From: Actinomycetota bacterium
Lineage (GTDB): Bacteria; Armatimonadota; SYMT01
Length of the DNA stretch: 36,947 bases
Reading direction: 5' to 3'
Assembly: GCA_005798285.1 (NCBI GenBank)
Contig: SYKE01000130.1
Span: forward strand, 1-36,947
The notes under the pieces are model-generated. The model did not search any database, was not told the DNA's origin, and saw only the letters and a program-made list of their open reading frames with translations. How positions within the stretch are numbered: the stretch's first letter is position 1; the number at the start of each line of letters is the position of its first letter. The position numbers were made by a program, and so were the translations under genes. Shown here piece by piece: positions 9,090 to 17,038 of the stretch.

Positions 9090-11162
9090 ATGAAAGCATC
9101 CGATTTGCTCGTCCGCTGTTTGGAAGCGGAGGGCGTGAAGTACATTTTCGGAGTGCCCGGAGAAGAGAACGCCGACGTCATGATGTCTCTTCTCGACTCC
9201 ACCATTAAATTCGTCATCTGTCGGCATGAGCAGGCCGCCGCGTTTATGGCGGACCTGTACGGCCGTGTCACCGGGGAACCGCAGGTGTGTCTGGGCACCC
9301 TGGGACCCGGGGCCACCAATCTGCTGACCGGAGTCGCCGACGCCAACATGGACCGGTCGCCGCTGGTCGTGATTACCGGTCAGGGCGCCACCCGACGGGT
9401 TCACAAAGAGTCGCACCAGGCCATGGATAACGTGGCGATGTTCAAGCCGGTGACCAAGTGGAACACCACGATCACCAACGCCGACACCATTCCCGAGATC
9501 GTCCGCAAAGCGTTCAAGATCGCCAAGACCGAAAAGATGGGCGCGACGCACATCGAACTCCCGGAAGACGTGGCGAAGCACCGAACCCTGAAGGTGCCTA
9601 TTTGTCCGCAAGAGTCCGCCCCTTCGGTCCCGAACCCGGATGCCGTGCGTCAGGCCGCACGCTACATCCTGGAGGCGGAGTATCCCGCGATCATCGCGGG
9701 GAACGGCGTGCTCCGGGCCAAGGCCGCCGAGTCGCTCACCCAGTTGGTGGATAAGACCGGAATCCCGGTGCTGAACACGTTCATGGGCAAAGGCGCCCTC
9801 TCGGCATCCCACCCGTGCAGCGTCTACACCGTGGGATTGCAGGCGCGCGACCACGTGGTGCGGGTGCTCGAGGATGCCGATCTCGTGATCTCCGTTGGAT
9901 ACGATCTGGTGGAGTATCATCCGGTCGCCTGGAACCGTGGTCGCGAGAAGAAGATCATTCACATCGATTCGCTCGCGGCCGAAGTTGACGAACACTATCG
10001 GCCCGAGGTCGACATCGAGGGGGACATCGATCTCGCGCTGAAGGCGCTCTGCGAGGAGCTCCCGCGAAAACGCCTCGTGGATCCGGCACGCTACGCCGTG
10101 CACAAGGCGGCGATGGAACACGAGTTTACGGTGCACGCCGAAGACACCGCCTTCCCGCTCAAGCCCCAGAAGATCCTGTGGGAAGTGCGCAAGGCGCTTG
10201 CGCAGGAAGACATCCTGATCTCCGACGTCGGCGCCCACAAGATGTGGATCGCCCGCTACTTCCAGTGCGACGTGCCCAACACGTGCCAGATCTCCAATGG
10301 CTTCTGCACCATGGGCTTTGCCCTTCCGGGCGCTATCGGCGCGCTCCTCGCGATTCGAGACGCCGAACCGCATCGCCGGGTGATGACGATCAGCGGCGAC
10401 GGCGGGGTGATGATGAACATCCAGGACCTGGATACCGCGGTCCGCCTCAAGCTCCCCATCGTGAACATGGTGTGGACCGACGGCGAGTACGGGCTCATCA
10501 AGTGGAAGCAAACGGTGGGGCACGGCACGCACTCGCACATCAGCTTCTACAATCCGGACTTCGACTTTGTGAAGCTCGCAGAGGCGATGGGCGCCAAGGG
10601 CCTTCGAGTGACGTCGGCCGAGGAACTCCCGCGAATTCTGCAGGAAGCACTTGCGCACGATGGACCGGTCATCATCGACTGCCCCGTGGACTACAGCGAG
10701 AACATCAAGCTCTCCCGACGATTGGGGGAAATCCCCAACGACGAGCGGTCGGCGATGCTGAAGAAGTCGCCGATCTTCAAGGGTGTTTCGTCCGAGTATC
10801 TCGATCTCATCGGCGACTACATGACCGAGCGGGCCTATCCGGATGGCGCGGTCATCTGCGAGCAGGGCGCCCCCGGCGATGAAGTGTTCCTCATCACCCG
10901 CGGCTGCGCGGAGGCCCGTGTGCAGCGCGACGACGAAGAAGAAGGCGTCGTCCCGGTTCAGGTCGGGAGCTGCTTCGGCGAGATGGCCGTGCTGGGCGAC
11001 CAACCTCGTTCCGCGACCGTCATCGCGGGACCGGACGGAGTGGATACGCTGGTGTTGACCGCCGCCGAATTCCAGGAGATTCTGCTCAGCCAGCCCGCCA
11101 TGGGTGTCGAGCTGCTGAAGGTGCTCAGTCGGCGTATTGCCGACGCGTCAAGTTCGAGGTAG
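9090..11162 (+). CDS. AlsS-like thiamine-diphosphate enzyme fused to a C-terminal cNMP-binding domain
   Basis: Residues 1 to about 550 match acetolactate-synthase-type enzymes. They include the N-terminal catalytic-Glu segment CRHEQAAAFMAD, the catabolic-AlsS-like block HQAMDNVAMFKPVTKW and the ThDP/Mg site GDGGVMMN at about 436-443. Likely chemistry is decarboxylation of a 2-oxoacid (pyruvate or similar) to an enzyme-bound aldehyde-level intermediate, then ligation or release. Residues about 555-690 form a complete cNMP-binding domain with cassette FGEMAVLGDQPRSAT near 629-643. Canonical AlsS proteins of about 560 residues lack it. The downstream gene's ribosome site overlaps this gene's 3' end, indicating one operon. 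Acetolactate synthase, 2-oxoacid decarboxylase and related lyases cannot be told apart from the sequence. Confidence 0.88.
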   Translation: MKASDLLVRCLEAEGVKYIFGVPGEENADVMMSLLDSTIKFVICRHEQAAAFMADLYGRVTGEPQVCLGTLGPGATNLLTGVADANMDRSPLVVITGQGATRRVHKESHQAMDNVAMFKPVTKWNTTITNADTIPEIVRKAFKIAKTEKMGATHIELPEDVAKHRTLKVPICPQESAPSVPNPDAVRQAARYILEAEYPAIIAGNGVLRAKAAESLTQLVDKTGIPVLNTFMGKGALSASHPCSVYTVGLQARDHVVRVLEDADLVISVGYDLVEYHPVAWNRGREKKIIHIDSLAAEVDEHYRPEVDIEGDIDLALKALCEELPRKRLVDPARYAVHKAAMEHEFTVHAEDTAFPLKPQKILWEVRKALAQEDILISDVGAHKMWIARYFQCDVPNTCQISNGFCTMGFALPGAIGALLAIRDAEPHRRVMTISGDGGVMMNIQDLDTAVRLKLPIVNMVWTDGEYGLIKWKQTVGHGTHSHISFYNPDFDFVKLAEAMGAKGLRVTSAEELPRILQEALAHDGPVIIDCPVDYSENIKLSRRLGEIPNDERSAMLKKSPIFKGVSSEYLDLIGDYMTERAYPDGAVICEQGAPGDEVFLITRGCAEARVQRDDEEEGVVPVQVGSCFGEMAVLGDQPRSATVIAGPDGVDTLVLTAAEFQEILLSQPAMGVELLKVLSRRIADASSSR

Positions 11163-11166
11163 ATCC

Positions 11167-13281
11167 ATGGCTCAAGGACTTTTCGACGATCCCGCTGCAT
11201 TTCAAAACTACGCTCAGCAGATGGCTCAACGCCTCAAGGGGCGTTGGGAAGAGCGAGTTCGATTTCTTCGGGCATCCGTCGCCCAGATCGAAGCCCTCAC
11301 GCGCGTCGCGGAGGCGGTCGGCGATTCGGAAGCAGTCATTGAACTGGCGGCGCAGTCCTCATTGGCGCAGCAGGAGTTGAAGAAGCTGGAAAGCGCCCTC
11401 GGCGGCCCGACCGGCGGTTCGGGAGGCGGCCCCGCGCCACCGCGGCCGCAGCCTCCAGAGCCGACGCCTGCCGCGTCGAACACTACGATGCTCCGACCCA
11501 TGCCCCCCGCGGCTGACGCGACCCCTTCCGTCGAAGGGCTCCCGTCCGCTCCGAGCAGGGACGGGTCGGTGCTCGCCCGCACTCGACGCATGGTGTTTCA
11601 ACTCGGTACCGGCGAACAGTCGCTGGAATGGGTTGAGAACCGTACCCTCTGGGAAGCTCTGGGGGGAATCGGGCGGTCGTTTCCCTGGATTCGGGAACAC
11701 TATCAAAAGATTGCCGACGCCTACGACTCCCGAAATCCGCTCGTCATCAACGTGGGCGCCGTAACCGGCACCAAGGCGATGACGGGACTGCGCGTCTACT
11801 TCAGCGCGTTTTCTCCGCTCAAGCAGAGCCGCAAGGATGATCCCGGCATCGCCTACTCGGCGGCGTCGGGAGACTTCGGAACGTGCTTTCGGAAGACCGG
11901 CTTGAACGACCTGGTCTTGCTCGGCAAGGCAGACCATCCGTCGATTCTCATCCTTGAGGGGGACGGCGACAACCCGACGGCCCGGTTGGAAGACGGCGGC
12001 TGGTTGCTCGGCAGGAGCACGGATCAAAAGATCAAGGCGCTCAGAGGCCGACATCCCGAGGCCCACTTCGCGGTCATCGGCCCCGCCGGTGAGAATCTGG
12101 TCCGCTTCGCGGCGGTCGCCTGCTCCACGGCTCGGCAGCTCAAAGGCACCAAGATGATGCGCTTCGCCGGCCGCGCCGGCATGGGCGCCGTGATGATGTC
12201 CAAGAACATCGTCGCCATCGTGGCCCGCGGAACCGGAAAGGTTCAGACCGAAGTCACCAACACTACATGGACACCCTTCAATAAGGAAGTTTCCAAGGGT
12301 GAAGGCAGCGCCCGTTACCGAGACTTGGGCACGTGGCCCTTCAACATTGAAGCCCTTACCGGACCCAAGGGCGGCCTCCCGATCCGCAACTTCAGCCACG
12401 CAAATGACGAGCGAGCGCGTTCTCTCTACGTCGGCAAAGTGCGCGAACGCTACGCAGTGGATGACCAGAATTGCACCGCCTGCGGAATCAAGTGTTGGAA
12501 GGTGCTCAAAGACGGGCCGACCGAACTCGCCAAGCTGGACCATGAGCCTCTCACGCTGCTCGGTCCCAACCTCGACATCTGGGACATCGGCAAGATCGCC
12601 CATCTGGTTGAGCTCGGCGACGAGATGGGGATGGACTCCATTTCATTGGGCGGCGTACTTGCCTACGCGATGGAGCATCAGCTCGACGGGCTCAAATTCG
12701 GCGACGCTCACGGCGCGGAAGACGCCATTCGGAGGATCGCGACCGGTCAGTGTCCGCTCCTCGCACAGGGTGTTCGACGGCTGGCCCGCCAGGTGGGGGA
12801 CGAGGGCAGCGCGATTCACGTCCACGGGCTGGAGCTTGCGGCCTATCTCGGCAACACCGACCCCGGCGCGGCCTTTTCGCTGGTGGGCAACCACATGACC
12901 ATGGCCACCTTCAATTCCGCCATCAACAAGCTCATTACGACCCTGGATGAGTGGGAGAGGGAGATCGTGGACCTCGGACTGCGGCGGCTGGTTTACGACA
13001 TGATCGGACTTTGCAAGTTTGCCAACACGCCCATGGATCAGTGGGAACCGATCTTGAGGGAGATGGGCATCGACTGCAAGGTAGAGGATTTGTATGCGGC
13101 CTCGCTCGAGATCTATCGCCAGGGGCGTCAGCTCGACTATGCGCAGGGTTTCACGTACGAGGACGATACGCTCCCCGAACGCTGCTTCCAACAGCTTCCG
13201 GGACAGGGAATACCGCAGTTTATGACCCGGGACTTCCTGGAGCAGCTCAAACCGCGCGTTTACTCGGCGCTTAAGATCTGA
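11167..13281 (+). CDS. Aldehyde:ferredoxin oxidoreductase (AOR)-family tungsten enzyme with N-terminal extension
   Basis: From about residue 140 onward the protein shows the AOR fold. The [4Fe-4S] ligands are CTACGIKC (436, 439, 443) with the distal Cys in IGLCKF (616). The N-terminal AOR domain includes the RFAGRAGMGAVMMSKN block, which binds tungstopterin and is typical of the family. AOR enzymes oxidise aldehydes to acids, or act as the catalytic subunit in BamB-type enzymes. The first 140 residues are unusual: a charged helical stretch (about 1-85), then a Gly/Pro-rich linker. I chose the ATG at 11167, preceded by GAGGT 7-12 bases upstream. The gene begins 4 bases after the TPP enzyme stops and is followed after 31 bases by cytochrome b. 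Length is 704 residues against about 600-650 for typical members. Confidence 0.88.
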   Translation: MAQGLFDDPAAFQNYAQQMAQRLKGRWEERVRFLRASVAQIEALTRVAEAVGDSEAVIELAAQSSLAQQELKKLESALGGPTGGSGGGPAPPRPQPPEPTPAASNTTMLRPMPPAADATPSVEGLPSAPSRDGSVLARTRRMVFQLGTGEQSLEWVENRTLWEALGGIGRSFPWIREHYQKIADAYDSRNPLVINVGAVTGTKAMTGLRVYFSAFSPLKQSRKDDPGIAYSAASGDFGTCFRKTGLNDLVLLGKADHPSILILEGDGDNPTARLEDGGWLLGRSTDQKIKALRGRHPEAHFAVIGPAGENLVRFAAVACSTARQLKGTKMMRFAGRAGMGAVMMSKNIVAIVARGTGKVQTEVTNTTWTPFNKEVSKGEGSARYRDLGTWPFNIEALTGPKGGLPIRNFSHANDERARSLYVGKVRERYAVDDQNCTACGIKCWKVLKDGPTELAKLDHEPLTLLGPNLDIWDIGKIAHLVELGDEMGMDSISLGGVLAYAMEHQLDGLKFGDAHGAEDAIRRIATGQCPLLAQGVRRLARQVGDEGSAIHVHGLELAAYLGNTDPGAAFSLVGNHMTMATFNSAINKLITTLDEWEREIVDLGLRRLVYDMIGLCKFANTPMDQWEPILREMGIDCKVEDLYAASLEIYRQGRQLDYAQGFTYEDDTLPERCFQQLPGQGIPQFMTRDFLEQLKPRVYSALKI

Positions 13282-13312
13282 TCGGCCGGAAGGTCGACCG
13301 TTTGGGAATAGC

Positions 13313-14191
13313 ATGGCTCAATCCGCGGCAACCATCACTTCAAGCTCAGCCGGTCCCGGCCTGCAGACTCGCGGCAACAGGCTGATCTACCGCGTTCTGG
13401 TGTTGATCGGCTGGATTGTCTCCGGCTGGCTCGTGATCGAGTACGCCCGCCAGACTCGGGGGGCGGCTTACGGCGCCGCGACACAGATCGGCCGTATCTA
13501 CGGCCTCATCGGCGCGGGTCTGTTCCTTTACCTGATTTATTACGGCTTCCGTCGCGTCTCGTACCGAACCGGAGCCTTGAGTCAGGAATTCTGGTATCGG
13601 TCTCACCTTCTGCTCGGGTGGCTTGCGTTCGCCATGCTGAGCTGCCACTGCTGGAACCTAAAAGACGCCTTCCGGAGTCCTTTCCTGGCAATGCTCCAGA
13701 TCGGCTACTGGGGCACGATGGTAACGGGCATCTACGGCTGGGTCTATCTCACGTTGGTTCGTCGATGGATGAACAAGCACGAGGCTCGGCCGGCCGTCCG
13801 TCGCGATCTTGAAAAGCAGAAGAAAGAGTTGTTCGAGGCGCTCGATGTTATCCGCAAGGAAGACAGCGGGGACCAGAGTGCGCTGACCGGCAACCTGCGC
13901 TCCGAAGCCATCGATCGCGCGGTTGGTCACATGAAGGCACAGCGACTCACCAACATCTGGCGCCTCCCCCCGAACTCCTTCTGGGAAGAACAGATCGAGA
14001 AGGTCGCGGCGACCCTCCAGGCGCTCCCCAAATCCGCACGCCAACCGATTGTGGATCTCAACCGCATCGAGGTGCTGATCTCGTATCACAAAGGCCTGCG
14101 CGCCTGGACAAACGTCCACCTCGTGTTGGGGGGATTCGTCGTGCAAATGATGCTCTGGCACATCCTCATGGTGGCGCTCTGGCCGCGCTAG
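13313..14191 (+). CDS. Di-haem cytochrome b membrane subunit
   Basis: This 292-residue protein has about five transmembrane segments: about 24-42, 62-80, 98-116, 124-146 and 268-288. Two helices each carry a pair of His exactly 14 residues apart (98/112 and 269/283), the arrangement that sandwiches two b haems in bis-His coordination. A charged cytoplasmic loop of about 115 residues separates helices 4 and 5. It is last in the redox cluster, so it most likely passes electrons between the ferredoxin-type fusion protein and quinone or the multiheme cytochrome c. It does not match NarI or formate dehydrogenase gamma closely enough for a family name. Confidence 0.82.
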   Translation: MAQSAATITSSSAGPGLQTRGNRLIYRVLVLIGWIVSGWLVIEYARQTRGAAYGAATQIGRIYGLIGAGLFLYLIYYGFRRVSYRTGALSQEFWYRSHLLLGWLAFAMLSCHCWNLKDAFRSPFLAMLQIGYWGTMVTGIYGWVYLTLVRRWMNKHEARPAVRRDLEKQKKELFEALDVIRKEDSGDQSALTGNLRSEAIDRAVGHMKAQRLTNIWRLPPNSFWEEQIEKVAATLQALPKSARQPIVDLNRIEVLISYHKGLRAWTNVHLVLGGFVVQMMLWHILMVALWPR

Positions 14192-14199
14192 AACCTGGT

Positions 14200-14246
14200 T
14201 TCTCCGGGGGAGCCGCCTTCAACAGTGCCGCGGTTACCCCGGAGAA
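14200..14246. terminator. Inverted repeat after the redox operon, possible terminator
   Basis: TTCTCCGGGG at 14200-14209 pairs perfectly with CCCCGGAGAA at 14237-14246 across a 27-base loop. It starts 9 bases after the cytochrome b stop. There is no T-run, so termination (or a processing site) is only a suggestion. Confidence 0.35.
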
Positions 14247-14341
14247 TTGCCGATAACCGGCGCCTTTCCCCGCAGGACACCCTGCCTGACTCCGTCGAAC
14301 TGGTGTCGTCTCCGGGCCCAGGCCCACGTTTTCCAAACCCC

Positions 14342-14554
14342 ATGCCTTACATCAACCTGAAAATGTATCCCGGCCGCTCGGAAGAGCAAAAGCGTGAAGT
14401 CGCTCGACGCATCGTTGAAGCCGTGATGGAAGTCTGCAACGTCCCCGATGCGACCCAGTGTCCCGTCGTGATTGAGGAAGTGGAGCGGGACAATTGGGCG
14501 ACCGAGGTTGCCCCTGAAGTCGAGGCCAAAGCGGCTCTGCGCTACGCCCCGTGA
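14342..14554 (+). CDS. 4-oxalocrotonate tautomerase-like protein
   Basis: The 70-residue product starts Met-Pro, so removal of Met exposes Pro1, the catalytic base of the tautomerase superfamily. The sequence PYINLKMYPGRSEEQK followed by a helix and a second strand is the usual beta-alpha-beta fold, and the length is normal (60-75 residues). The frame stays open upstream, but the superfamily begins here. Its stop overlaps the GTG start of the MFS gene, indicating translational coupling. The substrate is unknown. Confidence 0.85.
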   Translation: MPYINLKMYPGRSEEQKREVARRIVEAVMEVCNVPDATQCPVVIEEVERDNWATEVAPEVEAKAALRYAP

Positions 14555-15759
14555 GTGCCGGCGCCACAGCCGTGGCAGTGGTGGATGCCGACCGCGCGCG
14601 GCGGGACTGGCTCATCCTCGCGGCGGCAGTCGTCGCATTCGGTTTTGGGTTCGGCATCAACATCGGCATCACGCCGGACTTCACCGCTCGTCACCTGGCA
14701 ATACCTCGCGCTGAGCTCGGGCTCCTGGAGTCCCTGCGCGAGGTGCCCGGCTTGCTTGCCGCAGGTCTAGTTGGACTTCTTGCATTCCTACCGCGTCCCA
14801 CGATGGGTCGCGTGGCGTTGGCCATCCTCGGAGTCGGCATCTGCTGTACCGGTCTTGCGGGCAGCCTGGGAGCGCTGATCGCGATCAACGTGTTCTGGAG
14901 CATCGGGCTGCACATCTGGCTCAGCGTGCAGCCGTCACTGACGCTCTCGCTCTCGAAAGCCGGACACAGCGGTTTCGGGCTTGGGATGATGAACCGCTAC
15001 ATGGCGCTCGCCATGATGACCGGCCTCGCGCTCGTTGGGTTGACTGCACGGCACTTGAGCCACGGCGCCATCTATCTGATCGGCGGGCTGAGTATCATCG
15101 CGGGCAGCGTCATCGTGGCCCGTCTCTCTTCCGCCCTCAACGGTGAGGTAGAGCATCGGCTGCTGTTTCGACGGGAGTACTGGCGTTACTACCTGCTCAT
15201 GCTGCTGGATGGCGGCAGGCGACAGGTGGTCCAGACCTTCGCCCTGCTGATCCTCGTGAAGGAGTTCAACGTCGACGCCCGCGGCATCGCACCGCTGCTC
15301 GTGTTGAATCAGGCGCTCACCATGGCCGTCTCCCCCTATCTCGGCCGGCTGACGGATCGATTGGGAGAGCGGCGGGTGCTGTTCGCCTACTACAGCCTCG
15401 TCGCCGTCATCTTCCTCGGATACACGCAGATCGAGTTCGCCGCCAATCGATTCGCCGTCTCGGCCGGCATGTTGTTCTCCTGCGTCTATGTGGTTGACAG
15501 TGTGCTGTTCGCGGCATCGGTGGGAATTCAGACCTACATTCGCCACGTCGCTCCGCCCGAAGAGCTGGCGCCCAGCATCGCCATGGGGATCACGTGGAAC
15601 CATGTGGCGGCTGTGAGCGTTCCGCTGGCCGCGGGTTGGATCTGGGCCGGCTTCGGCTACCAGCGCATCTTCGCGTTCGGCATCATTCTGGCGCTGCTCG
15701 CGGCGCTCACCTGCCTCACCCTTCCCCGCCGCGGCCCCGCGGGGGCCGCCCCGTCGTAA
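14551..15759 (+). CDS. Major facilitator superfamily transporter
   Basis: The 402-residue protein has about 12 hydrophobic segments, the size and layout of MFS permeases. A central loop near residue 195-215 divides the two six-helix halves. The segment PYLGRLTDRLGERR at about 264-277 resembles the basic motif A (GxLaDrxGrR) between helices, here at the start of the second half. Start is a GTG overlapping the tautomerase stop (GTGA), which couples the two. The TIM-barrel gene follows after 16 bases. The substrate cannot be read from sequence; an organic acid or sugar acid would fit the neighbours. Confidence 0.85.
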   Translation: MSAGATAVAVVDADRARRDWLILAAAVVAFGFGFGINIGITPDFTARHLAIPRAELGLLESLREVPGLLAAGLVGLLAFLPRPTMGRVALAILGVGICCTGLAGSLGALIAINVFWSIGLHIWLSVQPSLTLSLSKAGHSGFGLGMMNRYMALAMMTGLALVGLTARHLSHGAIYLIGGLSIIAGSVIVARLSSALNGEVEHRLLFRREYWRYYLLMLLDGGRRQVVQTFALLILVKEFNVDARGIAPLLVLNQALTMAVSPYLGRLTDRLGERRVLFAYYSLVAVIFLGYTQIEFAANRFAVSAGMLFSCVYVVDSVLFAASVGIQTYIRHVAPPEELAPSIAMGITWNHVAAVSVPLAAGWIWAGFGYQRIFAFGIILALLAALTCLTLPRRGPAGAAPS

Positions 15760-15775
15760 TCAGGAGAGTTCCCTC

Positions 15776-16645
15776 ATGGAAGTCGCCGTTCGAGATGCCA
15801 GTTTCTACCAGGTCGGCTATGCCACCGGGGTGGAGGCGATGCGCGCCCTCGGCATTACCGCCACGGAGGTCGCCATCGACATCCACGGCTGCGTGCGTTC
15901 GCTCACCTCCGAGCGCCAACTCAACCTCACCCAGCCCGCAGACCTGGCCGCCTTTCAGGCGGAACTGGCCGACAACGGGCTGCGCGTTTGCGCGTTCCTT
16001 TGCTCGCAGAACTTCAACCACGCAGATCGGGGCGCCCACCTCAACTGGGTGATCCAGGCCGTACGGGCCGCCGATGCGGTGGGAGCCCCCGCGCTGAGGA
16101 TCGACAGCGCCATGACCGGACAGGCCGACCTGAGCCTGGAAGAGCGCATCCGCATCTTTGCTGAGGCGACGCTGGAGGTGCTTCGAGCCACCGGAGAGAG
16201 CTCGGTGACCCTCGGCATCGAAAACCATGGCCGTCAGGGCAACGATCCAGAGTGGATGCGCGGCGTGATCGCACACGTCGGCAGCCCCCGCGTGGGCCTG
16301 ACGCTGGATGTCGGCAATTGGTACTGGTTCGGCCATCCGCTCTCCCGGGTTTACGAGATCTACCGGGAGTTCGGGCCGCTGGTGAAGGCCACGCACGTCA
16401 AGAACATCCGATATCCGGAAGAGATCCGGGAGACGCAGCGGGAAATCGGCTTTGAGTACGGCAAGTACTGCTGCCCCCTCGACGAGGGCGACATCCAGAT
16501 GAGCCGTGTCGCGGCGATCCTCCGGGAGACCGGCTACGATGGCGCCCTCACCATCGAAGATGAATCCCTCGGCAAAGTGGCCGAAGCCGACCGCGCTGCT
16601 GTGCTGCAGCGGGACGTGGACCACCTCAGGGCTGCCATCGGATAG
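15776..16645 (+). CDS. Sugar phosphate isomerase/epimerase-like TIM-barrel protein
   Basis: This 289-residue protein has the AP-endonuclease-2-like TIM-barrel pattern. Metal-ligand candidates are Glu in GIENHG (about 149), Asp in LTLDVGNW (about 180), His in THVKNI (about 207) and Glu in LTIEDE (about 261). AGGAGAG lies 8 bases before the ATG. Members isomerise or epimerise keto sugars, inosose or hydroxypyruvate. It is the last gene before a strong terminator. Its last 22 codons plus the terminator also exist as a diverged fossil copy at 19754-19881. Confidence 0.85.
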   Translation: MEVAVRDASFYQVGYATGVEAMRALGITATEVAIDIHGCVRSLTSERQLNLTQPADLAAFQAELADNGLRVCAFLCSQNFNHADRGAHLNWVIQAVRAADAVGAPALRIDSAMTGQADLSLEERIRIFAEATLEVLRATGESSVTLGIENHGRQGNDPEWMRGVIAHVGSPRVGLTLDVGNWYWFGHPLSRVYEIYREFGPLVKATHVKNIRYPEEIRETQREIGFEYGKYCCPLDEGDIQMSRVAAILRETGYDGALTIEDESLGKVAEADRAAVLQRDVDHLRAAIG

Positions 16646-16668
16646 AACGCCGGCATCCTGATGCCCCC

Positions 16669-16704
16669 AGCCGGCCGTCGCCTCGCGCGGCGGTCGGCTT
16701 TTTT
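16669..16704 (+). terminator. Rho-independent terminator
   Basis: AGCCGGCCGTCGC (16669-16681) pairs with GCGGCGGTCGGCT (16687-16699, one G-T or mismatch position) around a 5-base loop. It is followed by a run of six T ending at 16704. It closes the tautomerase-MFS-TIM-barrel operon and is duplicated at 19848-19881. Confidence 0.85.
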
Positions 16705-17038
16705 GTTGCCTGCCCCCGATGTTCCGGCGAATTCAGATCCGGACGGTGCGACCGCCGGGAGTCGAACGGTGGGTTATCTCAGGCGGATCACTTCACCGCT
16801 GCGCTTCGTGGTTGCACGGTTTGCAGTGAAGTGCAACGGGAAATGCGAGGCGGGACTTCGCGTCACGCTCACGATGGATCCCGTCGGCTGACCTCGAAAG
16901 AACATCGCTCCTCGGTCGGCAGCCTGGAGTCCGTTCGGTCTCGACCTCTCTGAACCACCTGGGCCTCTCAATCGTCGGACAATCACAAGCAGTTCAGATA
17001 GGCTTCTCGTGGTACTTTGTCAGGCAAAGGATAGCCGC
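16705..17038. other. Leader region of VIT copy 1, non-coding
   Basis: These 334 bases hold no gene I can support. Two segments match the short leader of copy 2: about 16705-16745 and 16975-17038. The middle (about 16746-16974) is absent there. An 8-base inverted repeat CACTTCAC/GTGAAGTG spans 16789-16833. A CGGACA resembling a -35 box lies near 16975, but no good -10 follows at the spacing seen in copy 2. The ribosome site is AAAGGAT just before the ATG at 17039. Confidence 0.45.

Noticed and set aside
8865-11003. A 712-codon open frame on the minus strand opposite the TPP enzyme
   Set aside because: It is a GC-rich antisense shadow of a gene with strong protein-family support and has no recognisable domains of its own. 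The same holds for the long minus-strand frames at 3887-5143, 26673-28208, 28416-29930 and 34891-36552.
16752-16770. GGGAGTCGAAC, which on the minus strand looks like a tRNA T-loop
   Set aside because: The flanking bases do not form the 5-bp T stem and no anticodon or acceptor arm can be drawn around it.
16661-16891. A 76-codon frame across the terminator and leader of VIT copy 1
   Set aside because: It spans a clear terminator, has no ribosome site, and most of it is missing from the homologous leader of copy 2.
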